A stretch of 64,000 nucleotides of DNA from Zingiber officinale. Lineage: Eukaryota; Streptophyta; Magnoliopsida; Zingiberales; Zingiberaceae. A model generated the notes under the pieces. That model was not told the DNA's origin. It was given only the letters and a program-made list of their open reading frames with translations, and ran no database searches. Made by a program: the position numbers and the translations under genes. Positions 23,025-34,206 of this stretch are shown here, in pieces (position 1 is the stretch's first letter; every line of letters starts with the position of its first letter). The stretch lies in NCBI RefSeq assembly GCF_018446385.1, contig NC_055996.1:126590532-126654531 (forward strand), in the 5' to 3' direction.

Positions 23025-23765
23025 CACATTTGAAGAGTTGCTATTGTTACACACACTACATGCTCAGTGATTTCCTTAATGAATGTGTCAATACTTTTGC
23101 TGAGAGGTAAAGTATGATGTTCAGTCCATTTTGCATTCTTCAATTTTTGCCATGAACTTCTTGTTGTGGCAGCTTCATGTTGTGTTTTTTCTTCTAAGTG
23201 CCCGTGACCTGTCTGATACCCGACGTAGATGTTTTTTTGCATCATTATCATCTGCCACTATCCAACGACATCTACTCATTTTTGCTCTTCAATCTGAAGT
23301 CACGCTGCACCACTTTCTGGTGGAATTTACTGAAAAAAAAAACCCCAACACCAGCAATAGCAGCTGGAAGAAGTCACTCAGCACTGTCTCCATAAGTTTT
23401 TTTGAACCTTTTAGTGGCCACAGAATCACAGCCAATGTAGCTCAGATCCTCCCACAATTGCATCATCATATCTCCTCCAATTCCTGCCCATTTGCTAGTG
23501 CAGAAAATAGTGAACTCGATCCAACTGAAAAAAAAAGAAGTAATGTCAACGCTGCTCTGTGTCATGGAAGAACTGTGCCGGATGAATCAGGAACAGGGAG
23601 GGGTGCTGCGGCAGAACTGTTCACGAACTCAATAATTCCCGGAAGGCACAAACTCCCTGAGAAGCATGTTCTGGATAACAATAAAACTCAACTTGCTCGT
23701 CGGTGACTTATCCGCTTTGCCAATTCCACGGCCTTATCTGGAAGGCTGCTGCTTCCTGAATTCAC
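23025..23765 (-). other. Degenerate coding-like region, unidentified
   Basis: GC content and codon-like texture rise here, and minus-strand fragments read LPDKAVELAKRIS (about 23745-23705) and LLREFVPSG (about 23670-23645), separated by stops and frame changes. The phrase pattern weakly recalls a plant B3 (REM/VRN1-like) domain, but this is not secure. Plus-strand frames across it have no recognisable content. It may be a gene fragment. Confidence 0.25.
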
Positions 23766-24489
23766 GGAGAGAAGAGAAGGTGTTAAGTGTCAATAATTCC
23801 TAGGCTCTATGTTAGTATTCATGACTAGCTAGCTCTATTAATAGATCCCAATGAGTGTGGAATATCCTATTGATTATTTCAACTCTTGTTTTTACCTGTG
23901 TTGTCCTTGTTTGGTGAAGTTTTTCATAATTTATCACCCTTTTAGTGGGAGATTATTCTGGAGCTCCAGAGACGGCTGAAGTGACGATTTTATAATTTAC
24001 TGTTATGAATAAAGGACTGAACACATGTGGCAAGGTGAAATCGCTCGTCTCCAGTGTCCCTGCCGCACCCGACTCAAGGCCATCACGAGAAAAGTAAATC
24101 ACAGCATCCTGAGCGAGCATGTGACAGGTGGGGTGAGTTGCACAGGGACCGGGGATTTACGCCCCGACTACCCTGAGTTTCGACCCCGCGACCTCATATG
24201 GCAAGCATCCCACCACATACCAACTCGGATGACCTGTGGGGTCATCCGAACACAGGTACTATATGATTATAGTTTTTAACGTAACGATTATGTACCTATG
24301 GGGTAATGATGTAGCGACAATGTCGCCAATGGCGTAACCAGGTTTAACAACTGCCTTGGGCTAAAAATGTTGAGCCTAGTAAAGCCCAGCCCAGCTAGGT
24401 TAAAGTCTAAAATTGTTGGGTTGCTTGCTGGGTGAGACCTAAATTTGCTGGGAATTGCTAAGCTGCGCTAGGCTAGAGCCCAGCAAAGC
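23766..24489. other. Intergenic sequence with a repeat-like GC patch
   Basis: No gene is supported. About 24120-24260 is GC-richer (GGGACCGGGGATTTACG, CGACCTCATATGGCAAG) and looks like dispersed repeat sequence. About 24360-24490 repeats GCCCAGC/GCTGGG words up to the CACTA insertion site. Confidence 0.4.
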
Positions 24490-24524
24490 CTACACTACAA
24501 AAAAAACTGCCTTTTGCAACAAAT

Positions 24525-25556
24525 TTGGCGACGAATTTTAAAAAAAATTCGTCGCAATTTGCGACGAAATCAGCGACGAATATATTTCGTCGCAAAGATC
24601 TCGTCGCAAAATATTTTGCGACAAAAAGAAAAAATTTGTTGCAAAATCTGCAATGAAAATAAAATTCGTCACACTATTCGTCGCAAATAATTTGCGACGA
24701 AAATATATTTTGTCGCCGATTTTGCAACGAATTATTATTTTCGTTGCTGATAATTGCAACAAAACTAAAATTCGTCGCATATTTTGTAACGAATTATATT
24801 TTCGTCGCAAGTTAGTTGGAAGATCATAAACCTTAGACCAATTTAATTTGCAACGAATTTTGAATTTTGCAATGATTTCACGTTCGTCACAGAAATCGTC
24901 GCAGAATTTGCGACAAATTATCAGATTTGTCGCAGATATTTGCGACGAATATAGAAATTTATCGCAGATTCTGCGACGAATCTGAAAATTCGTCGCGGAA
25001 TCTAAGTCATGTTGTGAATTTTTTTTGTCGCAGAATTCGTCGCAAATTCTGCAACGAATTCTGTGAATTCGCAACATCTACCTATCCTGAATTCTGCGAC
25101 GAATTTTCAGATTCGTCGCAGAATCTGCGACGAATCTGAAAATTCGTCGCAGATTCTGGGACGAATCTCATAATTCGTCGCAGATTCTGCGACGAATCTG
25201 ATAATTCGTCGCAGATTCTGCGACGAATCTGATAATTCGTCGCAGATTCTGCGACGAATCTGATAATTCGTCGCAGATTGCAGATTGCAGATTCTGCGAC
25301 GAATCTGATAATTCGTCGCAGATTCTGCGACGAATCTGATAATTCGTCGCAGATTCTGCGACGAATCTGATAATTCGTCGCAGATTCTGCGACGAATCTG
25401 ATAATTCGTCGCAGATTGCAGATTCTGCGACGAATCTGATAATTTGTCGCAGATTCTGCGACGAATCTGAATTTGTTGCAGAATCTAATACTGTTTTTTT
25501 TCTATATATTACGATAGGCTTGCAACAAAAATATTTTCGTCGCAAAGGTTGTCGCA
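24525..25556. repeat. Left subterminal array of the CACTA element
   Basis: Dense copies of TTCGTCGCA and its complement TGCGACGAA. From about 25083 to 25480 they form a regular, near-palindromic tandem array (GCGACGAATCTGATAATTCG plus CGCAGATTCT, about 31 bp per unit, some ten or more units with small insertions). The 24525-25080 part holds more diverged copies. Open frames here translate the repeat and are not genes. Confidence 0.92.
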
Positions 25557-26110
25557 AAACTAAACAACCGCCATCCTAAATTTTATTATTTCTATATTTA
25601 ACCTGATTAATACACAAATATGCATCTAATAAATAGACATTATATCTAACAATAAAATTATACATTAACCAAATCACATCAAATCCAAATATCACAAAAA
25701 ATCCAAGCATTCCATAAATTAAAATGCAAACATCATCTAATATACTTACAATCCAAACATATGATACATCAAAATACAAACATGATCTAATATCCTTGCA
25801 AGCCAAACATATAATACATCAAAATATAAACATCACAAAAGATCTAATATCCATACAATCCAAACATCATAAGTTCTAATCCATCCATATTTCAACAAAA
25901 TCCGAAATATGACTAAATCTTCTCTATCTTCTTCATCTTCTTCCTGCATAATATAAACAATATCAATAATTACAATAAAGAAATTAATATATATGAACAA
26001 AAAAATAATTTTTTAGTTACTCCAACATTGATTTTCATTGTGTCTGACCAATCCTGTTTAAAAAAAAATTAGTATTATTAACAAAAAAATAAACATCTAC
26101 ACTAGAATAA
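25557..26110. other. CACTA interior, AT-rich non-coding
   Basis: Sequence between the left array and the 3' end of the transposon gene, with repeats of ATCCAAACATNATAANNCATC-like phrases (25620-25880). The segment 25945-25900 on the minus strand (GAAGAAGATGAAGAAG) could be an alternative last exon of the transposon gene. Confidence 0.5.
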
Positions 26111-28432
26111 CTAACATTCCAAAATGCTAATTATGAGATAAATAAAATTCATACAAGAAGATCCATCGCCACCGTCGTCACCATCGCCACCATCGTCGCC
26201 ATCGTCACCAAAATCGGAAGGAGCGGAACTTAACTGAAGATGTTTCATAATTAAATTTTGTTGTTGACGGAGAGCTCTCATTTCTGCATCTCTAACTCTT
26301 CTTTCTTCATCTCTTTCTAATATTATGCCCTTTAAATGTGAAACCTCTTCAGTCAAGGAATTGATCTGAGTCGTGACTGCTGTTGGGGTGGAAAAGGATT
26401 TACGGGAAACTCTATGATTTTTGCTTAAAGAACCCATTCCCAATATCCTTCCCCCTTTCTGTCCTCCACTAGCCTCCAACCACAAATCCAAATTATTACC
26501 AACAGATGACTCAGTTTCCTCACTAGCACATGAACTTCTATGTGCTATCTCGAGTTCATCGTATTTGTCCTGTATAATTATAAAATTAAAATAAATTTAT
26601 TGTAACAATAATTTAGAAACACATATTTTTAATTAATCCAAACCTTTATTGCTTTTGCTCTAGCCCCACTCCAAGACTTATCCTTTTTTGTAAAAGTTTT
26701 GGTGAAAGTTTCAATGAATGAAGGTTCTTTCCCCATATCTTTGGTCTAAAAAAAAGGATTAGAAATAAAAAAATAATGACAGATTAAAAAACAATTGAGA
26801 GAGTTAAAAATTAGTAGAAGAGTTAAATATTTACCATTCTGCGTCGATGCTCATCGATATTAATTGAACCTCCCGCATATGTAGCAGAGAAGTCTCCAGA
26901 ATTATAAGATTGATTTAATTTATTCTGTTGACTTCGTTGTTTGCTTTCGTTGGTAGACCAAAAATTGTTGATCTTAGTCCAATTATCCTCTGTGATACAA
27001 AGTGGCTTTTTACCCCTTTGTTTAGCATGACTAAGAGTATGACGAATGTGATCGCCACATTTTTTCTTGAAGTTCTTCTTAATTTCGAATTCATATGCAA
27101 GGTCCCAATTATATATCCGCTGAATAGGAAATAAAATAATTGAGTATATAGATTTAATTTTTAGATATAAAATGAATCATTTATACCTTAAACTCGCTCC
27201 ACCATAACTCTTTCATTGATGATGGAGTGCTTGAATAAGACATAGAATCCCCCATCCAATGATTATTCACGATTTGATTAATTTCGTGAACAACACGTAC
27301 CGAATTTTCGAACCTATAGTTAATGAAGAATATTAAATATAATAGTAATAAGAAAAGTCTAAAAATATAAGATAGGAGTAATCATATTTTTAAGATCCCT
27401 AAACTAGTAATGTTAATTGACTGTCTTGTAACTACCATAATCCATTCTAGTCCAACGGTTAAATAGTCTAATTATTTAATATATTAAATATATGAAGAGT
27501 ATCATTGCTAATTAAACATTGTTCAGAGTTGTTCAAAAATGCAAGAATGACCAATGATCATACACTATTCTAATGGTCTAATTGATTAAAAAAAAGGTTG
27601 CACATCAAACCACTATTAGAACTTTTCATTATTGAGAATAAGGATGTGTAATTGAAAATAAAATAGCACATCAAAAATTTTTTAGAGTTTATCAAATAAT
27701 GAGAGGATGATTAAAGATAGAATTTAAGTAATCTCATGATATGATTGAAAATAAAGTAAATCAATTATACTATTAGAGCAAGGAATAGAATTAGAGCAAG
27801 GAATAGAATGAAGTAATGCATATCAGAGCTTAAATATTACATTTAAATAAACTTGCTAAAGAAAAGATAATTGAAGTGATGAAACTAAATTTTAATCCTA
27901 CTTTATAATCATACTTAAAAAATATAGAATAAAAAATTAAGATATTAATTTTATACTTACGAATCTCCGGAGGGGACAATAAATATTCGAACATCTTGGG
28001 TCTCAGAAAATGAGTATCTGGTAGGAACCGGATCTGCCAAATTTTGCGGTGAAGGTACTGGCGAAGGAGAATGTGATGGTCCTGCATGTATTGGCGACGG
28101 CGAATGTGAAGGTCCTGCATGTACTCGCGAAGGGGAATGTGATGGTCCTGCTTGAACTGGCGTAGAGAGATGTGATGGTCCTGGCTGTACTGGCGAAGGT
28201 GAATTTGATAGTCGTACAGGCTGATCAGGGATAGGCGTAGGTGCACTGCTAGGTGCTGCATGGCCATGTGAACTTCGTTTACGTCCCCCCCGTCTAAAGA
28301 TGTTCTGAAATTCAAAAATAGGATAAAGTTAAAAAAATAATGATGCATAATAAATAACATAAAAAAACTTACCATATTTATTAAAAGAGATTGTGTGAGA
28401 TTCCTTTGACGATAGATATCACCTCTACTCAC
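26111..28432 (-). CDS. TNPA-like transposon protein (Transposase_24, En/Spm)
   Basis: Six exons fit with GT-AG introns and consistent phase: 28432-28373, 28304-27961, 27313-27187, 27119-26835, 26745-26644, 26569-26111, about 458 residues. Exon 2 is a Pro/Ser-rich repeat region around AGPSHSPS. Exons 3-5 hold the plant Ptta/En/Spm Transposase_24 signature, including WWSEFK, RIYNWDLAYEFEIKK, CGDHIRHTLSHAKQRGKKP and WSGARAKA. The last exon has a coiled-coil-like stretch (LTEEVSHLKGIILERDEERR) and ends in a Gly/Asp repeat (GDDGDDGGDGDD). Such proteins bind the subterminal repeats and help the TNP2/TNPD transposase. No stop falls inside the exons, so the gene may still be expressible. The last exon could instead splice at about 26140. 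The start ATG is the first in the leading exon, and an upstream untranslated exon is possible. Confidence 0.72.
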
Positions 28433-28769
28433 CTATAACATATAGCAAGAAATACAGAGCATTAACAAATAATATATATAAGTTTAAGAATGAGATATTA
28501 GATATATAGCAAGAAATACACTAATCACTAATATGTTTCAAGCGCACATACAAATGAAAATAAATAACATAAAATTGTATACTAATGCTATCATTATTAA
28601 TTAAAGTCAAGGGTGTAGGTATACCAAACAGAGGTCAACAAAGACGTTGAGTGTCTCTCAAACACATCTACTATACACCTGCATAAACAATGTACACAGT
28701 CAATTATATAGGTCAAATAACACAAATAAGGTCGCTATAAACAAGACTATATGGTTGGTTTAGCCAATA

Positions 28770-29330
28770 AGTCTTGGCCGTCTTGGCCATGGCAAGGGCA
28801 GCAAGTGCCGGGTAAGGGCTGGCCAACGACATCAAGGGCCACCTGCGGTCGGGCCAGCCGCTGCCGGACAGTGGTAGCCACTGTCGGACAGGGCCAGGGC
28901 CAGCTGCTGTCGACCAGGGCCAAGGCCAGCCAAGCTCTGCAGCAGCCAGGCATGGCCAACTGCGGCCTCCCGTGGCCGGCAAGGACCAGCCGCTGACTCG
29001 CGCGACCGACAAGGGCCAACCTCGGCCTCTTCCGCCAGACCATGGCCATGATCTAGCTCGAGTGTCCGGCCAGGGCAAGGAGCTGCCCCACGCGTCCGGC
29101 CAGGGCCAGCAACTCACTCCCGAGGCCGGCCAGCGCCAGGCGCGGCCTTCCAGCAGCGGGACAGCACCCGCGGCCAGCCAGCGGCAGCCGCGACCACCCG
29201 CGGCCAGCCAGCGGCAGCCGCGACCACCCGCGGCCAGCCAGCGGCAGCCGCGACCACCCGCGGCCAACCAGAGGCAGGCGCGAGCACCTGCGACCGCCCA
29301 GCGCGAACTGCCACCGGAGTAGGAAGAGAG
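28770..29330. repeat. GC-rich minisatellite block in the CACTA element
   Basis: A sharp GC island built on GGCCAGG/GCCAGC words. At about 29157-29290 there are nearly four tandem 30-bp units (CGCGGCCAGCCAGCGGCAGC plus CGCGACCACC). It lies upstream of the TNPA-like gene, so it may be its promoter or leader. Frames across it on both strands are repetitive and unsupported. Confidence 0.7.
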
Positions 29331-29479
29331 GGAGACAAGTTTACCTGGACTGAAATCGCCCTAACCGACGTCCTCCGGCCTCGGATCGCAGCTTCTGCGT
29401 CGCCACCAAAGCTAGGGCAAAAGGAGGGATCGAACCGCCACCAAAGTTAGGGCAAAGGGGCTGTCAAGGAGTGGTTAAA

Positions 29480-31815
29480 GTTAGGTCTTTTGCGACAAAA
29501 GGATAACTCGTTGCAAATTTCGTTGCTGATTCGGCGACGAATTTTGAAATTCGTTGCGGATTCTGCGACGAATTTTGAAATTCGTTGCGGATTCTGCGAC
29601 GAATTTTAATATTCGTTGCAGATCCTGCAACGAAATTTGAAATTTGTCGCAAAATTTCATTTTTTTTATATATAAAATAAATTTTCCGGGGCCGATTGAG
29701 ATATTTAGAGAGCTCGGAATGAGATGAAATCTGATCCTATGGATTACTAAAAATCCCTTGATCATGGAAATGCCATCAAAAAAATTTTTTGACATAATAA
29801 ATTGATATTTTTGGTCTTATGAAGGTGAATACCATTTTTCGAACATCTTCGACTTAAAAAAATCATCGGTAGCATAAAATTAGAGGTTGTGGACAATTAT
29901 AAAATTATGGAATTTATATAAACCCATATGAACTAGTTTCATCTCATTCTGGCATGTCTATGTACATCAATCGTCTTCGGAGATTTCAAAATACGTGTGA
30001 CTTGTAAATGTACACATTCGTATAAAAAATTTAACTAAGTTCAAAAATGCTCATAATTGATTAAGCAAATTAGGAATAAGTATAATGGGTAAATTTATTT
30101 TTTGATGATACTCCCATGATCAAGGGATTTTAAGGAACCCATAGGATCCGATTTCATCTCATTCCGAGCTTTCTAGGTACCTCAATCGGCCCCGGAAAAT
30201 TTAATATTACATATAAAAAAAAAGTACAATTCTGCGACGAATTGTGAAATTCGTTGCTAAATCTGCGACGAATTTTGAAATTCGTTGCAGATTCTGCGAC
30301 GAATTTTGAAATTCGTCGCATATTTGCATTTTTTTTATATGTAAAATAAATTTTCCGTGGCCGATTGAGATACCTAGAGAGCTCGGAATAAGATGAAATC
30401 AGATCCTATGGGTTCCTAAAAATCCCTTGATCATGGAAATGTCATCAAAAAATAAATTTGATATATTAAATTGATATTTTCGGTCTTATGAAGGTGAATA
30501 CCGTTTTCCGGACCTCTTTGATGTAAAAAAATTCACCGGTAGCATAAAATTAGAGGTTGTGGACAATTATAAAATCAGGGAATTTATAGAAACCCATAGG
30601 AACCGGTTTCATCTCATTCTGACATCTCTATATACTTCAACCGTCTTCGGATATTTCAAAATACATGTGACTTGTAAATCTACAAATTCGTATAAAAAAT
30701 TTAACTAAAGTATAATGGGTAAATTTATTTTTTGATGATACTCCCATGATCAGGGGATTTTTAGGAACCCATAGGATCTGATTTCATCTCATTCCAAGCT
30801 CTCTAGGTACCTCAATCGGCCCTGGAAAATTTAATATTGCATATAAAAAAAAATGTAATTCTGCGACAAATTTTGAAATTCGTTGCGAATTCTGCGACGA
30901 ATATTGGAATTCGTTGCAGATTCTGCGACGAATATTGGAATTCGTTGCAGATTCTGCGACGAATTTAAATATTCGTTGCAAAATTTAATTTTTTTTATAT
31001 GTAAAATAATCTTTCCGGGGCCGATTGAGGTACCTAGAGAATTTGGAATGTGATGAAATCAGATCCTATGGGTTCCTAAAAATCCCTTGATCATGGAAAT
31101 GTCATCAAAAAATAAATTTGATATATTAAATTGATATTTTTGGTCTTATGAAGGTGAATACCGTTTTCCGAACCTCTTTGATGTAAAAAAATTCACCGGT
31201 AGCATAAAATTAGAGGTTGTGGACAATTATAAAATCAAGGAATTTATAGAAACCCATAGGAACCGGTTTCATCTCATTCTGAAAATTCTATATACCTCAA
31301 AGTTTAATTTTACCTATAAAAATAAAAATACAATTCTGCGACGAATTTTAAAATTCGTCGCAGATTCAGCAACAAATTTTGTAATTCGTGGCAGATTCAG
31401 CAACGAATTTCAAATTCGTTGCGGATTCTGCGACGAATATTTAAATTCGTCGCAGATTTCAGTTTTTTTAAATATATAAATTTTGAATTTTTGATGCTGC
31501 TTGGGAATTAAATGATTTTTTGCATCGAATCCTGAGTTCGTCGCAAATATTGCGACGAAACCTAAGTTCGTTGCAAAAATTGCAACGATTCACTAATTTT
31601 GTCGCAATTTCTGCAACAAAATATTTTGTTCGTCGCTAATTTTCAATAAACTTGGCGACAAATATTATTTTGTTGCTAATTGGCAATAAAATATTTTTTG
31701 TCGCAAACTTTGTTGCTAATATGCGACAAGTGTTTTTTTGTCGCAAAAGTTGTCGCAAATCTGCGACGAATATATTTTGTCGCAAATATTTGTCGCTAAA
31801 TTGCAATTTTTTTGT
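29480..31815. repeat. Right subterminal array with palindromic modules
   Basis: Blocks of GCGACGAATTTTGAAATTCG-type repeats (29500-29650, 30230-30330, 30860-30985, 31335-31460) alternate with spacers of about 500 bp. Each spacer begins with AAATTTTCCGGGGCCGATTG leading to AATGAGATGAAATC and CCCTTGATCATGG; two spacers (ending near 30205 and 30835) close with the same words in inverted order. The third spacer (about 31010-31330) is shortened and lacks the inverted end. The last 300 bp (31500-31815) are diverged TTCGTCGCAA words running into the terminal repeat. Confidence 0.85.
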
Positions 31816-31822
31816 AGTGCTA

Positions 31823-32319
31823 GCACTGGCTACGCTCTTGAATGCCGCCTTAATTTTTCATGCAGGATCGAGTCATAGTTTCGATAAATTAACAAATAAA
31901 TTTATCTTAATAGACGATTAATCTAAGAACGCAGAGCTGATAGGTCGTTCATTCAAGGTTGTCTCAATTATTCTGGAGCCCCTAGGTTGAAAAAAAAAAT
32001 TAAAATCTTAATATTTTTTAAAAAATAAATATTAAATATACTATTAGAGACATTTAATTTTATTAGTCAAATTTAAAAAGACAGTTTTATATATTGCTGA
32101 TGATTAATCGAAAGGAAATGAGTGACCAACTAGGTCGCATATTAATAATTTTATCTGGTGTCAAACCCCACTTTTTTATTAGTAAAATTTATAAAAAAAA
32201 ATAAAAAATAGTTTATGTTAACTAATTTGATAATGATTAATAAATTATTATAATATTATTAATATACATTTTAATTATTATTTTTTTAAAAAACAATTAT
32301 CAATTAATTTTAACTTCGA
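31823..32319. other. AT-rich intergenic sequence
   Basis: About 500 bp between the CACTA element and the SINE. Poly-A/T runs and no supported feature. Confidence 0.45.
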
Positions 32320-32521
32320 TGAAGGTAAGTCTTGATGCAATAGTAAAAATTATTATTGTGTGACCTAGATGTAATAGTTTCGAGTAATAGTCTAGTAGAT
32401 ATTGCGAACAATAAATCATTCCTTAGGATCTCACATTGGTAGGACTGTCGATGCAATCAACGTAGGTTTGATCGGTACGATCATAGTTTTGATGTGTGTG
32501 TCAAAGAGTTTAAGTTAGAAT

Positions 32522-34072
32522 TGTTGGTGCAATATTCCCTAGGTCAAGGTTGACCTGGTTAATCAAGCCTGAGTCTTGATTTGGGTTTCGATGTTTAACA
32601 ATACAAGGTTGATTGAAGAAGAGTCAAGTAGGTCAAGGATGACCTGATACTTGACTAAGAAGTCCTAACTAGGATGTTAGGCAGAAGGAAAATCCTGGTG
32701 AGTGAAGCCAGGTGAAAGACCTAGTGAGTGAAGCTAGGCAGTGAGGAAATCCTAGTGAGTGAAGCTAGGTGAAAGTCCTGGTGAGTGAAGCTAGGTAAAG
32801 GAAAACCCTGGTGAGTGAAGCCAGGTGAAAATCCTAGTGAGTGAAGCTAGGTGAAAGACCTGGTGAGTGAAGCCAGGCAGAAGAGAAGTTCTAGTGAGTG
32901 AAGCTAGGCAGAAGGGAAGTCCTGGTGAGTGAAGCCAGGCACAGGGAAATCCAGATGGGTCAAGGTTGACCAGACATCTGGTGAAAGTCCAAGTAGGTCA
33001 AAGGGATTGACCGGATACTTGGCACGAGGAAGAAAAGTCCAAGTAGATCAAAGGAATTGACCGGATGCTTGGCAAGAGGAGAAAAGTCCAAGTGGGTCAA
33101 AGGAATTGACCGGACACTTGGTGAGAGAGTCCTAGATGGTCAAGGGTGACCGGATGCTAGGTTTTATGTACCAACAACTTGCCAACAAGTCATGGTTGAC
33201 CGGATGTTGGTTTGGGAGGCTTGGGACTTGGTTTTGGGTAAAAACCAAGAGCTGAATCAATCAGTGGATTGATCAGTGGATTGATCAGTGGATCGATCAG
33301 TGGATCGATCCAGGCCTCCGGATCGATCAGTGGATCGATCCAGGCTTTTCCCAGCGAACAGAAAGCCTCCGGATCGATCAGTGGATCGATCCAGAGGTCT
33401 CAATCGATCAGTGGATCGATTGGGACGCTGCTGCTTCGCGCGATAAGCGCTGGATCGATCCAGACATTTTTTCAGAGCACAGAGGCGCTCTGGATCGATC
33501 CGTGGATCGATCCAAAGCCTCCCCAATCGATTGGGAGCAATCCAATCGATTGGGATTCGACCGTTGGCGTCGTTTATAGCTGTTGGCGTGCGATTCCTTC
33601 AGCAGAACTTTACCGATTCATTCCATATTCATCACAGCTCCTCCCCAGCACTCTCTAAGCTCCTCACCGCCAGTTCTTGAAGATTCTTGGAGGTTCATCC
33701 AAGTCAAGAGGCGAGTTGCAACGAGAAGAAGAAGAAGCTAGGGTTTTTACTGCATCTCTTGTAAGCTTTTGCTTATTCTTTACTACCCTTTCTTCTACTT
33801 GTATTGAGAGTCTTGTAGGGCTTCTCCGCCTTCGGTAGTTACCGAAAAGGAGTGTTTATTAGTGGAGGTGTGCGTGTGTGTGCGTGGATCCTTGGACTAG
33901 TCATCTCTTGTGAGGTGGATACCAAGTAAAATCCTATTGTTAGCATTGTTGTAGTTTGTTTCTTTGTATTCCGCTGCACATCTTCGAAGAAACAAGCAAC
34001 GCCGAACACCGGGCACACGACGAGCACACACGAAGCTATTCACCCCCCTCTAGCTACTTTTCGGTCCTAACA
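32522..34072 (+). repeat. 5' LTR of the gag-only element
   Basis: From left to right: a minisatellite of about 25-28 bp around CCTGGTGAGTGAAGCCAGG (32690-32940); a second repeat group with AAGTCCAAGTAGGTCAAAGG and GACCGGA (32945-33160); an array of GGATCGATCAGTGGATCG palindromes (33253-33550); a weak TATA-like TTTATAG near 33575; then a leader ending in CACCCCCCTCTAGC. Compared with the 3' LTR it carries one extra 26-bp minisatellite unit (about 32700-32745) and lacks a 12-bp unit in the palindrome array (about 33450). Confidence 0.92.
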
Positions 34073-34074
34073 AG

Positions 34075-34086
34075 TGGTATCAGAGC
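34075..34086 (+). promoter_or_regulatory. Primer-binding site of the gag-only element
   Basis: TGGTATCAGAGC, complementary to the initiator tRNA-Met 3' end, two bases after the LTR terminus. Confidence 0.92.
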
Positions 34087-34206
34087 GAGGCCGCTCTTCA
34101 CCGGAATCATCGCCGGAAGGGTTAAGCATAACAAGAAGAGCTAGAGGGTGAAGAAGTTGAAGCAAATTCATCAAAAGTCAAAGAATTCAAGAAGCTCAAC
34201 TTCAAG

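Larger units (their letters stand above)
24493..31819 (-). mobile_element. CACTA (En/Spm) transposon, 7.33 kb, complete ends
   Basis: The left end CACTACAAAAAAAACTG and right end TTTTTTTGTAGTG are CACTA terminal inverted repeats. The 3-bp target duplication CTA is perfect (24490-24492, 31820-31822). Both ends carry long subterminal arrays of GCGACGAAT-type words, the kind of sites a TNPA protein binds. The only recognisable gene is a minus-strand Transposase_24/TNPA-type gene (26111-28432). No TNP2/TNPD catalytic transposase was found, so the copy is probably non-autonomous. Strand is given by the internal gene. Confidence 0.92.

Noticed and set aside
23131-23706. 191-codon plus-strand frame
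   Set aside because: No recognisable domains; the minus strand has weak hints of a degraded coding sequence instead.
25083-25480. Regular 31-bp near-palindromic direct repeats resembling a CRISPR array
   Set aside because: There are no unique spacers, the DNA is plant nuclear, and the array is the subterminal repeat of a CACTA transposon.
24538-25557. Open frames of 129 and 179 codons across the left CACTA array
   Set aside because: They only translate the GCGACGAAT repeats and have periodic composition.
28713-29338. Gly/Trp/Arg-rich frames on both strands
   Set aside because: They arise from a GC-rich minisatellite in the CACTA element, with no start context or family signature.
33257-33658. 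Overlapping frames rich in DRSTDRS or GSISGSIQ (and their twins at 39023-39364)
   Set aside because: They translate the palindromic GATCGATC array of the LTR on both strands.
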